Source: Amphimedon queenslandica (lineage: Eukaryota; Porifera; Demospongiae; Haplosclerida; Niphatidae). Taken from it: DNA of 20,985 nt. How positions within the stretch are numbered: the stretch's first letter is position 1; each line of letters opens with the position of its first letter. The translations under genes were made by a program, and so were the position numbers. The notes under the pieces are model-generated. The model was not told the DNA's origin. It made no database searches and saw only the letters and a list, made by a program, of their open reading frames with translations. Of the stretch, positions 1-9,270 are shown one piece after another. Location of the stretch: the NCBI RefSeq assembly GCF_000090795.2, contig NW_003546837.1, positions 1-20,985 of the forward strand, written 5' to 3'.

Positions 1-250
1 ATTTATATTTGTATTACCATCGACACAAACAAGTACAAATGATGCAGTCACACAGCGTGATTACAATTGCCAATTATAACATTGTACAAACAAAACATCT
101 GCCACTCCCAAAATTAGAAGCATTCAATGCCCACCACAACATAGTCAAATAAAAACTTACACAGTATCATCACAACAGTACCATTCTGTCAAGAAATACC
201 GTATAGCGCTTTAATTTGGCAACTTGGCTGTAAAATTATAATTGACGGTA
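1..250. repeat. Left copy of array-flanking repeat
   Basis: This stretch aligns nearly end to end, in the same orientation, with 10330-10560. Shared landmarks in order are 'acaaatgatgcag', 'cattgtacaaacaaa', 'cactcccaaaa', 'catagtcaaataa', 'ccattctg' and 'aagaaataccgtat'. At 10330 the repeat lies just 3' of the last fibrinogen-gene copy, so this copy probably marks the 3' flank of a further copy lying left of the window. Bases 197-250 resemble one end of the TACCGTA-type MITE at 10503. No coding potential is seen. Confidence 0.8.
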
Positions 251-461
251 ATATAAAACTAAATAATAATTTTGAACATCTCAAATTTTCATAATCTTCT
301 ACTTCTGGTTATATTCAATCAGCTGCCAAGATTTAGTTGCATGATTTAAAAGAATAATGGGGGAAAAGTTTCTTTTGCTATATGGCAGGCCATGCTAAGT
401 GATGTTACTACTGTTTTCACAAATAATTAAGTAAAAATAGAATTTTCATTACAGTAGGTAC
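251..461. promoter_or_regulatory. Duplicated upstream flank of FReD copy 1
   Basis: Non-coding. The segment around 378-435 ('gctatatggcaggcc' then 'ctactgttttcacaa') is matched at 2413-2470 upstream of copy 2 and, in part, at 3800-3835 upstream of copy 3. It therefore belongs to the duplicated unit and may carry distal promoter elements. No specific factor site can be assigned. Confidence 0.5.
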
Positions 462-569
462 AGCACCGGACAGGTACAAGTTGACAAACAAACTAGAATA
501 AAGTGTGTGCATCTCCACATAGTTTTATCTTAGTAAGCTAAGTTTGTCAACTTGTACCTGTCCAATGCT
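462..569. mobile_element. 108-bp MITE inserted upstream of FReD copy 1
   Basis: The two ends are inverted repeats of about 32 bp: 462 onward begins 'agcaccggacaggtacaag', and the reverse complement of the right end begins 'agcattggacaggtacaag'. Both sides carry GTAC (458-461 and 570-573), consistent with a 4-bp target duplication. The homologous place upstream of copy 2 (about 2495) has a single GTAC and no element, which serves as an empty site. No ORF is present. Superfamily is not assigned. Confidence 0.8.
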
Positions 570-586
570 GTACATGTACTAATGTA

Positions 587-644
587 TTCAATTGTTTAAA
601 TTCCAGTTCCTATTAAACACAAAACACATGTACAGTCAAGTAAA
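587..644 (+). promoter_or_regulatory. Conserved proximal 5' flank, FReD copy 1
   Basis: A block of about 55 bp directly before the ATG ('gtttaaattccagttcc', then a 'cacac'-rich stretch and 'cagtcaagtaaa') recurs before copies 2 and 3 and, more diverged, before copies 5 and 6. It probably holds the core promoter and 5' leader. No canonical TATA box is evident beyond the 'tttaaa' core. Confidence 0.5.
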
Positions 645-1615
645 ATGTCAAAGATGTTCATCTTTATGTTGTTGTTGCTGTGTTTAATAGTTACCATTGA
701 TGAAGGAGAAGGATCTTTTTGTATGGCTGATTGTACTGGATATAAACATGAACTATCACTGTATCTAAGAGTATGCTGTATCATTAGTAACTTAGGACAG
801 ACTATTCGTATCAGAGAAGGAAGAGTGAAGACTATCGTGGTATGTCCTGATGTAAGGCCACAAGCTTGTCCATCACTAGGTAAACTAGGCAAAATAGTTA
901 AAACATTAATAATATACTGATACCATGAAACTAGATAATAGAGACTGCAATAGCTTGTTTGAGGATGGTATTAGTACAAGTGGTGTTTATACTGTTAATC
1001 CTGATGGAGGGACTCCATTCAAAGTTAGTCAAAAGTAATTTATAATTATACACTATTGGATCACAGGTGTACTGTGATATGGAGACTGATGGTGGTGGAT
1101 GGACTGTATTTCAGAGGAGACAAGATGGATCTGTTGATTTCTATAGGAATTGGACTGACTATGAGAATGGATTTGGTGACCTTACTGGTGAGTTTTGGTT
1201 AGGATTGAGCAAGGTTCATCGTCTTACTAAAGAAGGATCAAACACACTAAGAGTGGACCTGGGAGACTTTGAGGGGAACACAAGTTATGCTAACTACTCT
1301 ACATTTAATGTTAGTGATGGTAGTACTGAATATATACTAACAGTAGGAGGATACTCTGGTACTGCTGGGGATAGTCTGACCTATCATAATGGATCGAGAT
1401 TCAGTACAAGAGATAATGATAATGATGTATGGTATAGTAATTGTGCTCAGAAGTACACTGGTGCCTGGTGGTATAATAGCTGCCATTATTCAAATCTTAA
1501 TGGTCATTATTTTAACACTTCAATTATTAATGCTAAAGGAATTGCTTGGCGGCATTGGAAAGGATCATACACTACTCTCAAGTTCACAGAGATGAAAACT
1601 CATCGTAACAATTAA
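645..1615 (+). CDS. Secreted fibrinogen-related protein, array copy 1 (intact)
   Basis: Three exons: 645-879, 935-1023 and 1067-1615, joined in phase to give 290 aa. Donors are GTAAAC and GTTAGT; both introns are under 60 nt. Residues 1-24 are a signal peptide (MSKMFIFMLLLLCLIVT core). Residues 25-78 form a short module with six cysteines (CMADC, CC, C, C) that I do not recognise. A fibrinogen C-terminal domain follows from about residue 80: DC...[31 protein letters not shown], a DNDND calcium site at 224-228, and the C234/C247 pair around GAWWYNS. It ends in LKFTEMKT. Several N-glycosylation sequons (NWT, NYS, NVS, NTS) are visible. The architecture fits a secreted lectin-like recognition protein of the ficolin/tachylectin/FREP type; the ligand is unknown. 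Copy 2 is its closest intact neighbour. Confidence 0.9.
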
Positions 1616-2512
1616 ATGCTCTCCCCCCACACATATAAGTGTGTTTACATTGTGCTGATATGTTATTATGCCATTTAAAATATTGCAGTCCATCATGCTT
1701 TGTAGTGATTTCTATAATTTATAAAAGCCCAGGCGTCTATTTCTTAAAATGACAATTGGACCTCAAAAATTAAAAATAGAATAAAACCTGAACCAACAGT
1801 GGAATTTGAACCTGGAACCTAACACAAGTGACTTATGAAAGCTTAAGGAGGTATCTACAAGGCTAATAGTTCCATATTATTGCTAACCCGGGGTTTATTT
1901 GCACCTGGCTTTAATTTGAGGATATACAATACCTTCACTAACTTCATTGGCACACCTTATAAAAAATAATTATGTGTCAAGGTGATGCATTTTTTTAAAT
2001 AGTAAAATCATCAAACTCACAGTGAGGTGCTTGTTAAGAGAAGGTGCATAGTAATACACAAAGTTAGCAATGTACCATTTAATTTACATTGTTTAGGAGG
2101 TGCACTAGTATTCATACTGAAGCCAATAAAAGGTACAAAATAGCCTCTAAATAAAGGCAAAAGCTATTACCCAAAGCGTCCACTTTTTAGAGATTGAATT
2201 GTATTTTATTTAGCTAGATCATATAAACCTAAATAAATTTACAATGTATATAGCAAGATAAATTTGTGGCTCAAAACTTTAGTAAATAAAAAAATTATTG
2301 AAGTTTTTAAATCTTTTACTATTATGGTCATATTTTATCAGTTTTCAAGATTCAATTTCATGATTTTAACAATTTAAAAACTTACAAAAAAACTTTGGGC
2401 AAATAGTTTCTTGCTATATGGCAGGCCCTACTAAGTGATGCTACTACTGTTTTCACAAGTAATTAAGTAAGTAAAATATAATTTCTATTATAGTAAGTAC
2501 ATGTAGTATAGT
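1616..2512. other. Intergenic, FReD copy 1 to copy 2
   Basis: No gene is seen. The first ~90 bases contain the 3' block shared by the array ('cacacataagtgtg', then 'tttacattgtgctgatat'). On the minus strand, 1799-1822 reads 'ggttccaggttcaaattcc', which resembles an RNA polymerase III B box and could mark a decayed tRNA-derived SINE; no convincing A box or tail was found. The segment from about 2280 to 2512 is the duplicated upstream flank of copy 2. Confidence 0.5.
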
Positions 2513-2568
2513 TTATTCAATAGTTTAAATTCCAGTTCCTATTAAACACACACATACAGTCTAGTAAA
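2513..2568 (+). promoter_or_regulatory. Conserved proximal 5' flank, FReD copy 2
   Basis: Same block as before copy 1 ('agtttaaattccagttcc', 'cacatacagtctagtaaa'), ending at the ATG. Unlike copy 1, no MITE lies between this block and the upstream 'gctatatggcaggcc' element. Confidence 0.5.
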
Positions 2569-3542
2569 ATGTCAAAGATGTTCATCTTTATGTTATTGTT
2601 GCTGTGTTTAATAGTTACCATTGATGAAGGAGAAGGATCTTATTGTATGGCTGATTGTACTGGATATAAACATGAACCATCACTGTATATAAAGACATGC
2701 TGTATCATCAGTAACTTAGGACAGACTATTCATTTGAGAGAAGGAAGGGCGAAAACTATCATGGTATGTCCTAATGTAAAACCACAAACCTGTCCACCAT
2801 CAATAGATAACACACAACCAATAGGTAAATAAAGACAATATAATAATCATTTAAAAACTAAATTCAGTTCTTACAGACTGTAAGGATTGGTATAACAATG
2901 GTAGCACTACTAGTGGCCTGTATAATATTAATCCTGATGGAGGGACTCCATTTGAAGTTAGTTACTACATATTATAACCTATACACTATTGGATCACAGG
3001 TGTACTGTGATATGGAGACTGATGGTGGTGGATGGACTGTATTTCAGAGGAGACAAGATGGATCTGTTGATTTCTATAGGAACTGGACTGACTATGAGAA
3101 TGGATTCGGTGACCTTACTGGTGAGTTTTGGTTAGGATTGAGCAAGATTCATCGACTTACTAAAGAAGGATCAAACACACTAAGAGTGGACCTGGGAGAC
3201 TTTGATAATGACACAAGATATGCTAACTACTCCACATTTAACGTTAGTGATGGTAGTACTGAATATATACTAACAGTAGAAGGATACTCTGGTACTGCTG
3301 GGGATAGTCTGGCCTATCATAATGGATACAGATTCAGTACAAGAGATAATGATAATGATAATGATGGGCGCCACTGTGCTCAGTACTTTACTGGTGCCTG
3401 GTGGTATAACAGCTGCCGTCATTCAAATCTTAATGGTCGTTATTTTAATACTTCAATTGTTACTGGTCAAGGAATTACTTGGTACCATTGGAAGTCAACT
3501 ACTCTCTCATTTTCAGAGATGAAAACTCGTCCAAACAACTAA
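2569..3542 (+). CDS. Secreted fibrinogen-related protein, array copy 2 (intact)
   Basis: Exons 2569-2824, 2877-2956 and 3000-3542 join in phase to a 292-aa protein. The signal peptide and six-Cys module match copy 1, but exon 1 carries seven extra codons at its end. Exon 2 (DCKDWYNNGSTTSGLYN) is clearly more diverged than in other copies while keeping the DGGTPF landmark. Exon 3 has [11 protein letters not shown], an extended acidic calcium loop DNDNDND, HCAQ and GAWWYNSC, and ends LSFSEMKT. Compared with copy 1, the first ~110 residues of exon 3 are almost unchanged; differences cluster after the calcium loop, where fibrinogen-domain lectins bind ligands. Probably a functional paralogue with a different binding surface. 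Confidence 0.9.
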
Positions 3543-3872
3543 TTACTGCCCCCACACACATAGGTGCGATTGCATTGTGCTGATATATTATTATGTCATT
3601 TCAATATTACAGTCTGCCATACCTTGTAGTGATTTTTGCTAACTTTTATTAATTACAATAAATTTATATGCTGCAAATTGCTATAAAGAGATATAACATG
3701 CAACAAACACACACAATCAGAGCATAACAAAAAGTACAAATAAAAATAATATGGTTAAAATTGCAGGAAATGCCAACAAAATTAACTGCAGAACTTATTC
3801 CTACTACTGTTTTCATTAATAATTAAATAAGTAAAAATATAACTTCCATCACAGAAGGTAAATGAACAAGTT
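3543..3872. other. Intergenic, FReD copy 2 to copy 3
   Basis: This holds the array's 3' block ('cacacacatag', 'attgcattgtgctgatat') and a possible AATAAA polyadenylation signal near 3657. It then contains a shortened version of the duplicated upstream flank ('ctactgttttcatta' near 3802). No gene is seen. Confidence 0.5.
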
Positions 3873-3932
3873 GATTCAATTGTTTAAATTCCAGTTCCTA
3901 TTATACACACAACACACATACAGTCAAGTAAA
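3873..3932 (+). promoter_or_regulatory. Conserved proximal 5' flank, FReD copy 3
   Basis: Same 55-60 bp block as before copies 1 and 2 ('tgtttaaattccagttcc', 'cacatacagtcaagtaaa'), although the downstream gene is broken. Confidence 0.45.
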
Positions 3933-4896
3933 ATGTCAAAGATGTTCATCTTTATGCTGTTGTTGCTGTGTTTAATAGTTACCATTGATGAAGGAGAAGG
4001 ATCTTATTGTATGGCTGATTGTACTGGATATAAACATGAATCATCACTGTATATAAGAGTAGGGTGTATCATTAGTAACTTAGGACAGACTATTACCATT
4101 AGAGGAATTGGTAAAACAAGATATATTCTATGTCATAAAGTACGACCAAAGTCATGCCCATCAGGTACTGCATATAGCTGGAATAGTTCATGATATACTT
4201 ATTGTAGATAATAGAAACTGTAAGAGCTCGTCTGAGACTGGTTTTGATATAAGTGGTGTTTATACTGTTACTCCTGATGGAGGGACTCCATTTGAAGTTA
4301 GTTAAAACTAATTTATAACTATACAATATCAAATCCCAGGTATACTGTGATATGGATATTGATGGTGGTGGATGAACTGTATTTCAGAGAAAACAAGATG
4401 GATCTGTTGATTTTTATAGGAAATGGACTGACTATGAGAATGGATTTGGTGACCTTACTGGCGAGTTTTGGTTAGGATTGAGCAAAATTCATCATCTTAC
4501 TAAAGAAGGATCAAACACACTAAGAGTGGACCTGGGAGACTTTGAGGGGAACACAGCTTATGCTAACTATACTCTACATTCAGTGTTAGTGATGGTAGTA
4601 CTGAATATATACTAACAGTAGGAGGATACTTTGGTACTGCTGCAGGGGATAGTCTTGCCCAGCAAAATGTAATGAAATTCAGTACAAGAGATAATGATAA
4701 CGATGCATTGTCAAGATATAATTGTGCTCAGTACTCCACTGGTGCCTGGTGGTATTATGACTGCTATTATTCAAATCTTAATGGTCGTTATTTTAATACT
4801 GCAATTAATAATCAACAAGAAATTACTTGGTAATTATGGAAAAATTCATATGCTACTCTCTCTTTCTCAGAGATGAAAACTCGTTGTCACAATTAA
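3933..4896 (+). pseudogene. Fibrinogen-related pseudogene, array copy 3
   Basis: Exon 1 (3933-4164) and exon 2 (4208-4296) are open and correctly phased, with signal peptide, Cys module and GVYTVTPDGGTPF. Exon 3 (4340-4896) is disabled. The tryptophan of the DGGGW motif is TGA near 4373. A 2-nt insertion lies near 4567 within the codons for NYS, a 3-nt insertion near 4643, and the codon after ITW is TAA near 4831. As it stands the product would stop just inside the fibrinogen domain, leaving a secreted fragment of about 120 aa. The rest of exon 3 remains very similar to copies 1 and 2, so the damage is recent or conversion has kept it similar. Confidence 0.85.
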
Positions 4897-5316
4897 ATAC
4901 TGTCCCCCACACACATAAGTGTGTTTACATTGTGCTAATATTATTATTATGTCATTTCAATATTACAGTCTGTCATACCTTGTAGTCATTATTAATAATT
5001 ATTGACTATTGATTTAGTTAATAAATAATGTACATGAACAGTACAAATTGTAGTTTAGATATAAATGCCTTAAATATCTCTCTGCCTACAAGCAAATTAC
5101 ACATACATGCATGAAGTACAAGTACATGTAGGTGTTGCCAGAACAAGCAAAACGGGCGGCAGTCAAAAGAGACAAAGTCCAAAGCTGCCTACCAGCAAGA
5201 TAACACCAACTACTGTTGTATTCCAAAGGCAATAGAAGGTAGACAGACCTCTACAAGTCTTAGTGAGAAGGAGGAATGCTTATAAGGCGGCTAAAACATT
5301 CTCAAAAACAATCATA
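4897..5316. other. Intergenic, FReD copy 3 to MITE pair
   Basis: The array 3' block ('cacacacataagtgtg') is followed by unassigned sequence with ACATGTA motifs. A short open stretch near 5133-5233 on the plus strand has no start, splice context or recognisable similarity, and I do not call it a gene. Confidence 0.4.
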
Positions 5317-5468
5317 TACTGTAAGGTGAATCCCCAAAATTAAAACCGCCAATCATTAATGTGCATGCTCAGTATTGCACATGTACATGTATACACAAAG
5401 ATTGCCAAATCAAAAACTGCTAATTATAGTTTTACAGCAAAATCGCCAAAATAAAGTGCTATATGGTA
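5317..5468. mobile_element. TACCGTA-type MITE (inverted relative to 10503 copy)
   Basis: Read on the minus strand it begins TACCATATAGCAC and ends near 'cttacagta'. Its interior ('aatccccaaaattaaaac', 'cgccaatcat', 'attatagttttacagca') matches the reverse complement of 10503-10682 along most of its length, so the two are members of one family in opposite orientation. About 150 bp, no ORF. Confidence 0.7.
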
Positions 5469-5471
5469 AAG

Positions 5472-5673
5472 TACAGGGGTTATATTTCACTGGAAATAAA
5501 TTTTGCTAATTTTGCATTTTCACAAAATTAAATTTCAAAATAGAGGCATGGCATGCTAGAAAAAATGGCTGCTGAAGGAAAGATTCGTGAAAATTTATAC
5601 CAACAAATCAATTAATGGCAAATCTGGGCAAATTTGTAAAATTTTATACTAACAAATAAAACCCCATACGGTA
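5472..5673. mobile_element. Second MITE abutting the first
   Basis: The left end 'tacaggggttatattt' pairs imperfectly with the right end, whose reverse complement reads 'taccgtatggggttttattt'. The subterminal parts are also roughly inverted ('gctaattttgc' against 'caaatttgcc'). The terminal TACCGTAT relates it to the neighbouring element, but the interior differs. No ORF. Confidence 0.5.
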
Positions 5674-5859
5674 TGAATACAGTCTGACCACTTATTAGTC
5701 ACAACATCCAATTTTCTATCACAGCTTACCAAGTGAGATAAGAAGTACAACAATTTGGAGTATACCTGAGATAGTAATAGTGCAATAATTTTACTGAGAA
5801 ATCATTTACAATCCAACTAAAATTTGTCATGTAAACCATGCCAGGAAGGTCATAGTAAC

Positions 5860-6070
5860 ATGCCAAAAATGTTCATCTTTATGTTGTTGTTCCTGTGCTT
5901 AATAATTACCATTGATGAAGATACTATTGTATAGCCAGCTAGTACTGGATATAATTTGTTAGAAACAAGAGCCATTGCTCTATAAAAAGATGTCATGCAC
6001 AGTAGAAATTTAGGACAGGCTTTTTCTATCAAATTAAATTGGTACAATACAATTATTTTTTTCTGTCTTA
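5860..6070 (+). pseudogene. Solo first exon of a FReD gene
   Basis: An ATG at 5860 opens a degenerate version of the array's exon 1 (MPKMFIFMLLFLCLIIT), which loses the EGEGS codons and stops at TAG near 5932. Similarity resumes downstream ('aatttaggacaggct', 'tttctatcaaa'), matching the subfamily of copies 4 and 5. Exons 2 and 3 are absent: the sequence runs through 'ttctgtc' straight into the 5' leader of copy 4. This is best explained by a deletion or unequal exchange between adjacent units. Confidence 0.75.
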
Positions 6071-6082
6071 GTCTACAGTAAA

Positions 6083-7030
6083 ATGCCAAAGATTTTCATT
6101 TTTATGCTGTTTTTGCTGTGTTTAATAGTTACCATTGATGAAGGAGAAGGATCTTATTGTATGGCTAGTACTGAATATAAACATGAGCCATCACTGTTTA
6201 TAAGGACATGCTGTAACAGCAGTAACTTAGGACAGGCTTCTTCTATAAAAGAAACTGGCAAAATGCAATATATTTTCTGTCCTAATGTATACCCAAAGTC
6301 TTGTCAAAAAGGTACTGCAATAATAGTAGAAGTGTTTAATTCTTGCAATATATATAGTAGATGATTGTAAGAGCTTGCTTGATGTTATTACTACAGGTGG
6401 TATTTATAACTGTTAGTCCTGATGGAGAGGCTCCATTTCAAGTTAGTAAAAAAGTAACTTATAATTATACACTATTGGATCACAGATACTGTGATATGGA
6501 GACTGATGGTGGTGGATGGACTGTATTTCAGAGGAGACAAGATGGATCTGTTGATTTCTATAGGAACTGGACCAACTATAAGAATGGAATTGGTGACCTT
6601 ACTAGTGAGTTTTGGTTAGGATTGAGCAAGATTCATTGCCTTACTAAAGAAGGATCAAACACACTATATAAGAGTGGACCTGGGACACTTTGAGGGGAAC
6701 ACAGCTTATGCTAACTACTCTACATTCAGTGTTGGTAATGGTAGTACTGAATATATACTATAACAGTAGGTGGATACTGCTGGGGATAGTCTGGCCTATC
6801 ATAATGGAAGGAGATTCAGTACAAGAGATAATGATAATGATCCATGGTATAGTAATTGTGCTCAGTACCGTACTGTTGCCTGGTGGTACAATACCTGTGC
6901 TCATTCAAATCTTAATGGTGGTTATTTTAACATAGCAACTAGTACTGCTCAAGGTACTACTTGGTGGTATTGGAAAAAGTCACACGCTACTCTCAAGTTT
7001 ACAAAGACGAAAACTTGTCGTAACAATTAA
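6083..7030 (+). pseudogene. Fibrinogen-related pseudogene, array copy 4
   Basis: Exon 1 (6083-6311) is open and belongs to a second subfamily: CMAST replaces CMADC, and it reads CCNSSNLGQA then KSCQK. Exon 2 (6361-6441) has a 1-nt insertion in the GIYTV codons, giving TAG. Exon 3 starts at 6486 and lacks the two bases (GT) that normally follow the acceptor. It also has a 4-nt insertion near 6666, a 2-nt insertion near 6762 and a small deletion in the GGYSGTAG codons. The C-terminal part (DNDNDPWYSNCAQ, AWWYNTC, LKFTKTKT) is otherwise preserved. No single reading gives a full fibrinogen domain. Confidence 0.85.
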
Positions 7031-7390
7031 ATATCGTCCTCCACACACATAAGTGTGTTTACATTGTGCTGATATATTATGCCATTTCAATAAGCTGCCA
7101 TACCTTGTAGAGATTATTAATAACTATTAACATTTTGACTTTTATTAACTAAAATAAATTAAAGCTGCTATTGAAGCATCATGAAGCTACACAACACTAC
7201 AACTTCTCTCAAAAATACATGTAAGTGTAAGCTAAGTGCACATCTATAAAATGGAATTTACTATAAAAATTAGCTAAAGCTGTAAGAAAAACAGTTACAA
7301 TTATACAAATAAACTACAGAAGCTTAGGTGATACATAGTTTAAATTCCAGTCCTTGTTAAACTCACGCACTGTCTAGTAAAATTTTAAAG
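7031..7390. other. Intergenic, FReD copy 4 to copy 5
   Basis: Contains the 3' block ('cacacacataagtgtg'), a possible AATAAA near 7151, and a diverged proximal 5' flank ('agtttaaattccag' near 7337). No gene. Confidence 0.45.
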
Positions 7391-8335
7391 ATGTTCATCT
7401 TTATTTTTTTGTTGCTGTGTTTAATAGTTACCATTGATGAAGGAGAAGGATCTTATTGTATGGCTAGTACAGGATATGAACATGAACCGTCACTGTTTAT
7501 AAGGACATGCTGTAACAGCAGAAACTTAGGACTGGCTTTTTCTATCAAAGAAACTGGTATAACACAACATATTTTCTGTCCTAATGTATACCCAAAGTCT
7601 TGTCAAAAAGGTACTGCAATAATAGTACAAGAGTTTAATTCTTGTAATATAGGCAGGGATTGTAAGAGCTTGTTTGAGGATAGTGTTACTACAAGTGGTG
7701 TTTATACTGTTAATCCTGATGGAGGGACTCCATTTCAAGTTAGTTGAAAGTAATTTATAATTATACACTATTAGATCACAGGTATACTGTGATATGGAAA
7801 CTGATGGTGGTGGATGGACTGTATTTCAGAGGAGACAAGATGGATCTGTTGATTTCTATAGGAACTGGACTGACTATGAGAATGGATTTGGTGACCTTAC
7901 TGGTGAGTTTTGGTTAGGATTGAGCAAGATTCATCGTCTTACTAAAGAAGGATTAAACACACTAAGAGTGGACCTGGTAGACTTTGAGGGGAACACAGCT
8001 TATGCTAACTACTCTACATTCAGTGTTAGTGATGGTAGTAATGAATATATACTAACAGTAGGAGGATACTTTGGTACTGCTGGGGATAGTCTGGCCTATC
8101 ATAATGGAAGGAGATTCACTACAAGAGATAATGATAATGATAGTAATAGTGGTAACTGTGCTCAGCACCTACACTGGTGCATGCCTGGTGGTATAATAGC
8201 TGCTATCATTCAAATCTTAATGGTCGTTATTTTAATACTGCAACTAATAATCATCAATCAATTAATTGGTACCATTGGGAAGGTGCAAGCATTAGTCTCA
8301 AGTTCTCAGAGATGAAAACTCGTCGTAACAATTAA
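7391..8335 (+). pseudogene. Fibrinogen-related gene, array copy 5, C-terminus frameshifted
   Basis: The array's usual start codon is changed (ATGTCA to TTTTAA), but the second methionine at 7391 could still start the signal peptide. Exons 7391-7610, 7653-7738 and 7782 onward are in phase through signal peptide, second-subfamily Cys module (CMAST), exon 2 and most of exon 3 up to the calcium site DNDND and NCAQ. About 5 extra bases near 8165-8185 then shift the frame, so translation ends at 8315 with an unrelated tail. The proper ending (AWWYNSC...KFSEMKT) survives in another frame to 8335. The product would lack the AWWYNSC segment, so it is probably non-functional, though possibly still secreted. 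Intron 1 is only 42 nt and open in frame. Confidence 0.75.
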
Positions 8336-8843
8336 ATACTGTCCCCCACACACATAAGTGTGTTTACATTGTGCTGATAGATTATTATGTCATTTCAATA
8401 TTACAGTCTGTCATACCTTGTAGTGATTATTGATAAGTTTTGACTAGTAATAAATTTATCAATTAATGAATAACTGCTATAGTGAGCAGTGATTAGGCAT
8501 GTGTGGGTAACAGGAAACTATATAATGTCATTGAGCATGTACATAATGGTTCAGAACTAAATGCTGGAATTTAGTCTACAACATTATTAAACTAACAAAT
8601 ATAACTTCCAACTTTTAAAAAATTAAAAACTTGATTTGTTAAACCGTTAAAATTTTCCAGGGTACAAGTATGCATTAGGATTGTCCATTACAGATGTACC
8701 CATTGACCCTTGTCATAGTACCCTATCAGTGTATTACATTATGCTGTGATTGTGTCAGGAGAGGCATACAGACTCTTTCATTACCCATACCCTCTTGTCA
8801 ATGAGTCCTAAGAGTAATGTGTTACTAGTAACTACATGCATAA
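8336..8843. other. Intergenic after FReD copy 5
   Basis: Starts with the array 3' block ('cacacacataagtgtg') and a possible AATAAA near 8449. The stretch near 8525-8570 ('cattgagcatgt', 'ataatgg') recalls the interior of the MITE at 11782, so a decayed element may be present. No gene is seen. Confidence 0.4.
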
Positions 8844-9138
8844 TACCGCATTGCCCAAACATTTGGTTGTTTTGCATCAAAATTACTTAAATATTATTGG
8901 TGGTCTCTTAATTTGGCAATGTACTATATTGCCTTTTCTTTAAACACTCTCAGCTCTTCTGAAGCTGCTCCTTGGCAGTTCTTAATTGCTATAGTCTTGA
9001 TTGAAATAATGAAAATATCGGTTTTTTTCAGTTATGATAGAATCCACTCATTATTGTAATTATTAATGATGTTTATAATAATTATTGATTATTTTTATTT
9101 TAAACCACCAATCTGCCAAATATTCTGGCTGTATGGTA
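8844..9138. mobile_element. Probable TACCGTA-type MITE, diverged
   Basis: The left end reads 'taccgcattgcccaaac' and then 'atttgg'. The reverse complement of the right end reads 'taccatacagccagaat' and then 'atttggcag'. These are imperfect terminal inverted repeats like those of the other TACCGTA elements here. About 295 bp, AT-rich interior, no ORF. Confidence 0.5.
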
Positions 9139-9270
9139 ACATTAACAATAGTCATACTGATAGTCATAGAAGGTTAAGTAGGTAAACTTTAAATTTCCCT
9201 CAGAGTAACTGCTCATTCAATACATAGCTTAAACTCCAGTCCTTGTCCAACTAAAGTACAGTTTAGTAAA

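Noticed and set aside
596-892. Minus-strand ORF opposite FReD copy 1
   Set aside because: It is the antisense of exon 1; the plus strand has a signal peptide, conserved splice sites and paralogues.
1389-1595. Small hydrophobic ORFs (also 3322, 4694, 9974) in another frame of exon 3
   Set aside because: They are frame shadows of the fibrinogen exon and recur only because the array is duplicated.
1799-1822. B-box-like sequence suggesting a tRNA gene or SINE
   Set aside because: No cloverleaf, A box or 3' tail could be found; mentioned only as a remnant.
2898-3542. Single ORF reading through exon 2 and intron 2 of copy 2
   Set aside because: Its first part is in a different frame from the conserved DCKDW...DGGTPF exon; splicing at GTTAGT and the acceptor before 3000 gives the family structure.
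5133-5233. Open stretch reading VARTSKTGGSQKRQ
   Set aside because: No start, splice context, codon signal or family resemblance; too short to support.
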